Positions 1 through 4,342 of a DNA stretch of 5,974 nt are shown here, piece after piece. The notes below the pieces were generated by a model. It saw nothing but the letters and a program-made list of their open reading frames with translations, ran no database searches and was not told where the DNA came from. This stretch comes from Deltaproteobacteria bacterium (GTDB lineage Bacteria; Bdellovibrionota; FAC87; UBA2466). The stretch's first letter is position 1, and the number at the start of each line of letters is the position of its first letter. The position numbers and the translations under genes are program-made. The stretch spans positions 1-5,974 of the forward strand of contig JABMMY010000234.1 of the NCBI GenBank assembly GCA_013205415.1. Reading direction: 5' to 3'.

Positions 1-360
1 AGAAACTACGATTAAAATAGATTGAGGGGAATACTTCGCTACCTGGGCTGTGACTTCGCCCACAATTTTAGCGTTAATTTTCAGTAGATCATCTCGGCTC
101 ATTCCAGGCTTTCTGGGAATGCCTGCGGTGATCACAACCACATCAGAATTTTCGGTGGCTGCATAATCATTGCTACCAATAATACGGCAATCAAAACCCT
201 CTACAGGTCCCGATTGTTTAAGATCTAGCGCCTTTCCTTGAGGAATGCCTTCCATAATATCGATAAGAACCACATCACCTAGTTCTTTGCTTGCGATCCA
301 ATGAGCTGCCGTAGCACCCACATTACCTGCACCTACAATAGTAATTTTTGGTCTTTTCAT
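1..360 (-). CDS. mdh: Malate dehydrogenase, N-terminal 120 residues (cut by left window edge)
   Basis: NAD-dependent malate dehydrogenase of the LDH-like type, which interconverts malate and oxaloacetate in the cytosolic TCA cycle. The first 120 codons are present and the rest lies beyond base 1. The protein opens with a Rossmann strand and the glycine motif GAGNVG (residues 10-15). Asp34, at the end of the second strand (VVLIDI), is the residue expected to hold the NAD ribose. The substrate loop reads TAGIPRKPGMSR (78-89). Arg83, where lactate dehydrogenases carry Gln, together with Arg89, indicates malate rather than lactate specificity. The ATG at 360 is supported by AGAGGA five bases upstream. 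It follows icd by 15 nt on the same strand and is probably co-transcribed from the icd promoter. Family assignment is secure; only the C-terminal catalytic His region is unseen. Confidence 0.95.
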   Translation of the reverse strand, partial: MKRPKITIVGAGNVGATAAHWIASKELGDVVLIDIMEGIPQGKALDLKQSGPVEGFDCRIIGSNDYAATENSDVVVITAGIPRKPGMSRDDLLKINAKIVGEVTAQVAKYSPQSILIVVS

Positions 361-365
361 AAGAA

Positions 366-371
366 TCCTCT
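366..371 (-). promoter_or_regulatory. Ribosome binding site of mdh
   Basis: On the minus strand AGAGGA stands five bases before the mdh ATG, inside the 15-nt gap after the icd stop. It fixes the mdh start. There is no room for a separate promoter in this gap, which supports icd-mdh co-transcription. Confidence 0.8.
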
Positions 372-375
372 TTCT

Positions 376-1596
376 TTAAAGATTTGAAATAATAGCCTCT
401 GCAAATTCAGAGCACTTTACCTCTTTAGCGCCACTAATTAAGCGAGCAAAATCGTAAGTGACGACTCGGTTTTGAATAGTTTTTTCCATGGCCTTTACAA
501 TAGCATCTGCAGCCTCTTGCCATTGCAAATACTCTAGCATCATAACCCCACTTAATATCAGGGAACCTGGATTGACCTTATCTTGCCCCGCATATTTGGG
601 CGCGGTGCCATGAGTGGCCTCAAAAACGGCGTGTTTATCGCCGACATTAGCTCCGGGACCGATCCCCAAGCCCCCTACCTGTGCAGCTAAAGCATCGCTT
701 AGATAATCACCATTTAAATTGGTCGTAGCTAGAACTGAGTATTCTTCAGGACGCAATAATATTTGTTGGAACATACTATCTGCAATACGATCTTTGATCA
801 TCACCTTACCTGCAGGAGTTTTTCCATCGTGATGTTCCCAAACTTCAGCTTCAGTTATCGTCCGATTCCCAAATTCTTCTTTAGCAACGGCATAACCCCA
901 ATCTTTAAAAGCGCCCTCGGTAAACTTCATAATATTGCCTTTGTGAACCAACGTGACACTGGGCTTGCTATGGCGAATCGCATATTGAATGGCCATACGA
1001 ACTAAGCGGGTGGAGCCTTCGGGACTGATAGGTTTAATTCCAATCCCAGAACTAGGACGAATATTAGCCTTCATTTCAATAGTTAAAAAATCGATTACTT
1101 TTTTAGCATCGGGAGAACCACTTTTCCATTCGATACCTGCATAAACATCCTCAATATTTTCTCGGAAAATAACCATATCGACCTTTTGCGGCTCCTTCAC
1201 AGGACTAGGAACCCCCATGAAATAACGCACGGGTCGCACGCAACAGTACAGATCCAAAATTTGTCGTAAAGATACATTTAAGGAGCGAATACCACCGCCC
1301 ACAGGAGTGGTTAAGGGCCCTTTGATCGCTACATGATGCTCTCTAATGGCCGCTAGAGTTTCTTCGGGTAACCAACTCTTGGTGAGTTTAAAGGCCTTTT
1401 CTCCAGCCAAAACCTCTTTCCATACCAGACCACGTTTGCCCGCGTAGGTTTTTTTTACGGCAGCATCAAAGACACGCTGCGAGGCGGCCCAAATATCGGG
1501 ACCCGTTCCATCCCCTTCAATGAATGGGATAATGGGAAAATGGGGAACCTGAATTTCATTTTTACCCGAAAAGGTAATTTTTTCGCCGGTAGACAT
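376..1596 (-). CDS. icd: Isocitrate dehydrogenase, NADP-dependent
   Basis: Converts isocitrate to 2-oxoglutarate, CO2 and NADPH as a homodimer in the TCA cycle. At 406 residues it matches the E. coli-type enzyme (416) from end to end. Visible landmarks are IEGDGTGPDI (26-35) and RSLNVSLRQ (104-112), where Ser105 corresponds to the E. coli serine phosphorylated by AceK. Substrate arginines are Arg111, Arg121 and Arg145; Tyr152 and Lys219 are the catalytic pair. Asp297 and Asp301 in NLNGDYLSD are metal ligands. Lys334-Tyr335 (APKYAG) with Tyr381 and Arg385 (YDFAR) form the NADP-discriminating set. The ATG has GGAGGT six bases upstream and a good promoter further up. It is first gene of an operon with mdh. 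No aceK is in view, so regulation by phosphorylation is only possible, not shown. Confidence 0.97.
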   Translation of the reverse strand: MSTGEKITFSGKNEIQVPHFPIIPFIEGDGTGPDIWAASQRVFDAAVKKTYAGKRGLVWKEVLAGEKAFKLTKSWLPEETLAAIREHHVAIKGPLTTPVGGGIRSLNVSLRQILDLYCCVRPVRYFMGVPSPVKEPQKVDMVIFRENIEDVYAGIEWKSGSPDAKKVIDFLTIEMKANIRPSSGIGIKPISPEGSTRLVRMAIQYAIRHSKPSVTLVHKGNIMKFTEGAFKDWGYAVAKEEFGNRTITEAEVWEHHDGKTPAGKVMIKDRIADSMFQQILLRPEEYSVLATTNLNGDYLSDALAAQVGGLGIGPGANVGDKHAVFEATHGTAPKYAGQDKVNPGSLILSGVMMLEYLQWQEAADAIVKAMEKTIQNRVVTYDFARLISGAKEVKCSEFAEAIISNL

Positions 1597-1602
1597 TAAC
1601 GA

Positions 1603-1608
1603 ACCTCC
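1603..1608 (-). promoter_or_regulatory. Ribosome binding site of icd
   Basis: GGAGGT on the minus strand, six bases before the icd ATG. It is a near-perfect Shine-Dalgarno at ideal spacing and confirms the chosen start. Confidence 0.85.
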
Positions 1609-1635
1609 AAAGGACTAAAGTTTTTTCTGGTGCGG

Positions 1636-1664
1636 ATAGTATTAAGAGCGCTTTCCTAAGTCAA
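1636..1664 (-). promoter_or_regulatory. Sigma70-type promoter of the icd-mdh operon
   Basis: Read on the minus strand, TTGACT (1664-1659, five of six to the -35 consensus) is separated by exactly 17 bases from TACTAT (1641-1636, four of six to the -10 consensus). Transcription would begin near 1629, leaving a leader of about 33 nt that carries GGAGGT just before the icd ATG. This is the best promoter visible in the window. It lies in the 134-bp region between the divergent icd and phhB genes. Confidence 0.65.
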
Positions 1665-1730
1665 CGAAACCCCAATGATTTTTAAGTAAAAGAACATTGA
1701 AATTTAAACGGTAATTGGCAAAATATTAGT

Positions 1731-2060
1731 ATGAACAAACAGCCATTTTTAAATAAAAAGTGTTTCACCTGCAATGAGAAGACTTCGGCTTTATCTTCTA
1801 TAGACGTGAGGAGTTATCTAAAAGAATTATCGGGGTGGTCTAATCAAGGGCTAACAATAGAGAAAACTTATGCTTTTTCAAGTTTTGCGGAGAGTATAGA
1901 GTTTGTAAAACGGGTGGCTGAGGTTGCTGAAAACGAAGGGCATCACCCAGACATTGCGATTCATTATTGTAAAGTAACTTTAAGTTTATGGACACACGTT
2001 GTTAAGGGGCTTACTGAAAATGATTTCATTTTGGCAGCAAAAATTGACGATAGCTTTTAG
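1731..2060 (+). CDS. phhB: Pterin-4a-carbinolamine dehydratase (DCoH/PhhB family)
   Basis: Predicted to dehydrate 4a-hydroxytetrahydropterin, regenerating the pterin cofactor used by aromatic amino acid hydroxylases; cytosolic. The 109-residue length is usual for the family. The active-site signature is present: EGHHPD (69-74) with His71 and His72, then 17 residues further His89 in LWTHVVKGLTENDF. This is the same spacing as His61/His62/His79 of the human enzyme. The N-terminal Cys-x-x-Cys stretch (CFTC, 11-14), followed by a Leu-Ser turn and a YLKEL-GW segment, is also typical. No phenylalanine hydroxylase gene is in view. Many bacteria carry this protein without one, where its role is unclear. 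No convincing Shine-Dalgarno precedes the ATG. The last 41 nt overlap the start of the htrA-type gene, implying coupled expression. Confidence 0.92.
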   Translation: MNKQPFLNKKCFTCNEKTSALSSIDVRSYLKELSGWSNQGLTIEKTYAFSSFAESIEFVKRVAEVAENEGHHPDIAIHYCKVTLSLWTHVVKGLTENDFILAAKIDDSF

Positions 2061-3090
2061 GTTTCATTTGGCCTTGGGGTTTATTAGTTCGCTTTCAATG
2101 GCCCGTTTAGCCGATGAACAAAACAATGTAGAGATCTACCAAAGGTATAATCCCGCGGTCGTTAATATTACGGCCGTCACTTTAACGAGAGATTTTTTCT
2201 TTGAAATTACCCCTCAAAAAGGGGTGGGAAGTGGAGCTGTCATTCGGGCGGATGGATATATTGTAACCAATGATCATGTGGTGGGATCGGCTCAAAATGT
2301 TGAGGTTACCTTTTCCGACAAGTCCCAGTTTCCGGCTAGAGTGATTGGAACCGATCCCGATTCTGATCTCACGATTTTAAAAATCGAACCTCAAGGAAAA
2401 AAACTCACCGTTTTAGATTTTGGTGTCTCTGAAGGTTTGGCCGTTGGGCAAAAGGTATTAGCCATTGGAAATCCATTTGGTTTAGGGGGGTCTCTTAGTG
2501 TGGGTGTGATCTCCTCTTTAGGACGAGATATTCGAACTCAAACGGATCGGTTAATCAAAGATATTATTCAAACCGATGCGGCCATTAATCCGGGTAATTC
2601 TGGCGGCCCTTTAATGGATAGCTCTGGAAAACTTATTGGTATTAATGCTCAAATTGTATCTCGAAGTGGAGGGAGTGAAGGAATTGGGTTTGCGATTAAT
2701 GTGAAAACGGTAAAAAAAATCACAGAGCAGTTAATTCAGTTTGGAAAAGTACTGCGGCCAGATTTGGGTATTGAGGGAGTGGGATTAAGCCCTAGTCTTT
2801 TTAGTAGCTTGGGAATTCCAACTCCTAGAGGAGTCATGATTACAGAGGTGGTTGAAAAAAGTGCTGCTAAAATTGTGGGATTAAAATCTGCAGACAAAGA
2901 ATTAGTCTATGGTTTTCGAAGGATTCCTATAGGGGGAGATGTCATTTATCAAATTGATGAAGCTCCCATTTCTTCAATGCGAGATATTTATGATTATTTA
3001 TCTGAGAAAAAAATAAATGACATGGTGTTGGTTTATTTTGTTCGTGGCAGCTCTAAACGAACTGTAAGAGTGAAATTACAGGCAGAGTAA
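2020..3090 (+). CDS. htrA: HtrA/Deg-family serine protease with one PDZ domain, probably exported
   Basis: ATP-independent protease of envelope quality control. From ATG 2020 it is 356 residues. The N-terminus has Lys8 and Arg14 followed by a hydrophobic stretch (LALGFISSLSMA), probably a signal peptide cleaved near SMARLA; it could instead act as an anchor. The chymotrypsin-fold domain carries the full triad: His86 (VTNDHVV), Asp116 (DSDLTILK) and Ser194 (NPGNSGGPL). A single C-terminal PDZ domain spans about 243-353, with GGDVIYQID as its core strand. One PDZ, a short loop before the first conserved strand and this length resemble DegS and short Deg proteases more than two-PDZ DegP. An upstream in-frame TTG (1999) exists, but ATG 2020 has AAGGGG ten bases before it and gives a better signal sequence. 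It overlaps phhB by 41 nt. Confidence 0.93.
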   Translation: MISFWQQKLTIAFRFHLALGFISSLSMARLADEQNNVEIYQRYNPAVVNITAVTLTRDFFFEITPQKGVGSGAVIRADGYIVTNDHVVGSAQNVEVTFSDKSQFPARVIGTDPDSDLTILKIEPQGKKLTVLDFGVSEGLAVGQKVLAIGNPFGLGGSLSVGVISSLGRDIRTQTDRLIKDIIQTDAAINPGNSGGPLMDSSGKLIGINAQIVSRSGGSEGIGFAINVKTVKKITEQLIQFGKVLRPDLGIEGVGLSPSLFSSLGIPTPRGVMITEVVEKSAAKIVGLKSADKELVYGFRRIPIGGDVIYQIDEAPISSMRDIYDYLSEKKINDMVLVYFVRGSSKRTVRVKLQAE

Positions 3091-3092
3091 AA

Positions 3093-3788
3093 CTATTTTT
3101 TACACGCTGAAATTAAATAAACTCGCGTTAAAGGAAGGTCTTCCCTTTCTCCTGCTTCGATAAAGTTTAAAAACCGATAGCAAAGTCGAATAACTCTCCA
3201 TACAAAAAATCTCATAGTAGCCAGTGGAGAATATCCCCAAAGAGGGGGGCCCGTTTCTCTGCACTCGGTATTAACAAAGCCCATTTCGTTTAATATTTTT
3301 AATGCTAATACGGGTGACAGGGTAAACTCATGAGTTAAGTCGGCCTGTTGAACAGAATAACCAAAAGGGCTATTCGGATTGGGCATTTGAAGAATAATTC
3401 TCCCACCAGAATTCAATCTCTTAAAGCATAGCTCGAGAAAAGAGATAATTCTTTCCTTGCCTAAGTGCTCCAGAAGATCAAGAGCACAAATAAGATCAAA
3501 GGTTTTATGGGTATGAGTCAGAAAATCCAATACCTCTTTATGCTCAACAAAAACCCCGAGCATTTTTGCGGACTCTATTTTTTTAAGATCCAGATCTACG
3601 CCCGAGACCTCAGCGTATTTTTGCGCCAGGTACCAAAGAATTTTTTCATCACCACACCCCAGATCTAAAATTTGGGCGTCCCTATTTTTAGGCAACCATT
3701 TTCTAAAACGGTACTCATAAGATCTAGTCATTTTATGGGCCGCTTTAGTTAATAAAGCCTCATGTAATTGTTTTGAATCTATAGTCAA
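3093..3788 (-). CDS. Class I SAM-dependent methyltransferase (methyltransferase type 11-like)
   Basis: Cytosolic S-adenosylmethionine methyltransferase of unknown acceptor. The SAM site is clear: ILDLGCGDEK (motif I), GVDLD about 20 residues on with its ribose-binding acid, then FDLICALDLLEHL and a GGRIILQMPNPNSPFG strand-loop. The C-terminal part (TRVYLISA, preceded by an Arg-rich helix and an IEAGE segment) resembles methyltransferases from surface-polysaccharide clusters. That is family resemblance only, and no glycosyltransferase is nearby. Start choice is uncertain. The frame opens with TTG at 3815, but TTG 3788 has GAGG six bases upstream, so 231 residues is preferred over 240. The first in-frame ATG is 28 codons into the longer form. 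It converges on the protease gene with a 2-nt gap and lies next to a repeat-like element. Confidence 0.85.
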   Translation of the reverse strand: MTIDSKQLHEALLTKAAHKMTRSYEYRFRKWLPKNRDAQILDLGCGDEKILWYLAQKYAEVSGVDLDLKKIESAKMLGVFVEHKEVLDFLTHTHKTFDLICALDLLEHLGKERIISFLELCFKRLNSGGRIILQMPNPNSPFGYSVQQADLTHEFTLSPVLALKILNEMGFVNTECRETGPPLWGYSPLATMRFFVWRVIRLCYRFLNFIEAGEREDLPLTRVYLISACKK

Positions 3789-3806
3789 AGGATACCTCGA
3801 TGATTC

Positions 3807-3812
3807 ATTATA
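3807..3812 (-). promoter_or_regulatory. Possible -10 element upstream of the methyltransferase gene
   Basis: A perfect TATAAT on the minus strand, immediately upstream of the preferred TTG start. No recognisable -35 lies 15-19 bases before it, where the edge of the inverted-repeat element sits. The implied leader would be only about 12 nt. Tentative. Confidence 0.25.
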
Positions 3813-3818
3813 CAATAT

Positions 3819-3941
3819 TCACTTTTTTAAGATTCTTGACCCGCGCTTCGTTACAGTCAAAAAAAGGACTCGACGATGCTCTTTCAGCACCGCCTCCGTG
3901 CTTTTTCCCTCCGTTCCTATCCAGGACACCGCTCTGGTCAA
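3819..3941 (-). other. Short open frame carried by the inverted-repeat element
   Basis: A 40-codon minus-strand frame from TTG 3941 to TGA 3821-3819. It starts in one inverted repeat (LTRA) and ends in the other (KRGSRILKK); the middle reads SWIGTEGKSTEAVLKEHRRV. It has no Shine-Dalgarno and no ATG. The same frame is closed by TAA at 3959-3957 upstream. It is in phase with the methyltransferase, separated from it by the TGA. The peptide gives me an unverified impression of short hypothetical proteins that recur in genomes, which would fit a repeated element being over-called as a gene. Probably not a functional protein. Confidence 0.25.
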
Positions 3942-3960
3942 GCCTCTTGCAAAATCTTAA
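3827..3960. repeat. Small inverted-repeat-bounded element (MITE/REP-like candidate)
   Basis: About 134 bp flanked by imperfect terminal inverted repeats. TTAAGATT (3827-3834) is matched by AATCTTAA (3953-3960), and directly inside it CTTGACC (3835-3841) is matched by GGTCAAG (3936-3942). The right arm has an extra ten bases between the two blocks, giving 15 matched bases per arm. At the exact midpoint is a 5-bp hairpin, AGCAC (3886-3890) with GTGCT (3898-3902). No convincing target duplication is seen beyond the TTAA that is part of the arms. It carries no transposase. It sits directly upstream of the methyltransferase gene and where neighbouring gene composition changes. A non-autonomous mobile element or repeated palindromic element is the inference; copies elsewhere in the genome would be needed to prove it. 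Confidence 0.5.
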
Positions 3961-4018
3961 TGCTTTAGGTCATGAAGGAGGTCTATTGTTTTAAACAAAT
4001 TTTCTGCGCATTTTTATC

Positions 4019-4050
4019 CACTATTCGGAAGGTAGTCTTATTCAATAGTG
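4019..4050. repeat. Spaced inverted repeat, 7-bp arms
   Basis: CACTATT (4019-4025) and AATAGTG (4044-4050) are exact reverse complements across an 18-nt spacer. They lie about 35 bases upstream of the small frame at 4085. This could be an operator or a leader hairpin, or chance; no neighbouring gene decides it. Confidence 0.3.
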
Positions 4051-4084
4051 TTGCCTGGCCTTACCCCAGCAAGAGGAGAGTGAA

Positions 4085-4288
4085 ATGAAAAATGAAAATG
4101 AAAATGAACAAACAGAAACTTAATTAAGAGCAGATAGCCATTGGCCTTCGCGTGTTTCGTTTAACTGTTACCTCAATGAGAATGGATTTATGATATTCAC
4201 ACGGGGCTACAACTCCGCCGTGACAGTTTTTTTGAAAGTCGATGCAGGCACTGCCCGTATCGATTCAAAAAGAGGTCATGATGAATAG
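4085..4288 (+). pseudogene. Small interrupted reading frame (12 codons, in-frame TAA, 54 further codons)
   Basis: ATG 4085 has AGGAG (4074-4078) six bases upstream, the best initiation signal on this strand in the middle section. The peptide MKNENENEQTET ends at TAA 4121-4123. The same frame then stays open to TAG 4286-4288, reading LRADSHWPSRV, then a Cys-Tyr-Leu-Asn stretch, GFMIFTRGYNSAV, TVFLKVDAGTARI and a charged end SKRGHDE. The downstream part looks like protein, with mixed hydrophobic and polar residues. I do not recognise the family. It may be a decayed small gene of about 67 residues, a genuine 12-residue peptide gene followed by unrelated sequence, or a sequencing error at the TAA, which lies in the palindrome CTTAATTAAG. 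No promoter is evident. It converges on selO. Confidence 0.35.
4200..4233 (+). terminator. Possible rho-independent terminator
   Basis: CACGGGG (4200-4206) pairs with CCGCCGTG (4215-4222), seven pairs with one bulged G, around an eight-base loop. Four bases later come seven Ts (4227-4233). It would end a short plus-strand transcript carrying the 4085 peptide. Against it, it lies inside the open continuation of that frame, so either the frame or the terminator is accidental. Confidence 0.3.
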
Positions 4289-4342
4289 TACATTATTGAT
4301 TTTAGAAAGATGTAGTATGCACGAAGTTTCACCCTCCTATCA

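Noticed and set aside
763..1005. Plus-strand open frame antisense to icd
   Set aside because: It lies wholly within the well-supported icd gene and has no homologous motif or start signal; a shadow frame.
1697..1726. TTGAAA with AAATAT 18 bases later as a phhB promoter
   Set aside because: The -10 match is poor and the start would fall at about the ATG itself, requiring a leaderless message. Too weak to list as a feature.
3886..3906. AGCAC-loop-GTGCT followed by TTTT, considered as a terminator
   Set aside because: The stem is only five pairs, no plus-strand gene ends nearby, and it is better explained as the central hairpin of the inverted-repeat element.
3800..3994. Plus-strand 64-codon frame across the inverted-repeat element
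   Set aside because: It is antisense to the methyltransferase start and the element, has a biased Pro/Phe/Leu composition, lacks a convincing ribosome binding site at its start, and ends at the orphan TTG TTT TAA. It is explained by the element's sequence.
1731..4115. Shared 12-mer ATGAACAAACAG at the phhB start (1731) and in the small frame (4104)
   Set aside because: About one such 12-base match is expected by chance in a window this size, and the sequence is A-rich. No further similarity flanks it.
4240..4262. Hairpin with 10-nt arms (one mismatch, one G-U) and a 3-nt loop, considered as a selO terminator
   Set aside because: On the minus strand it is followed by ACTTTC then a run of A, not a T tract, and on the plus strand by ATTCAAAA. 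Not a rho-independent terminator in either direction.
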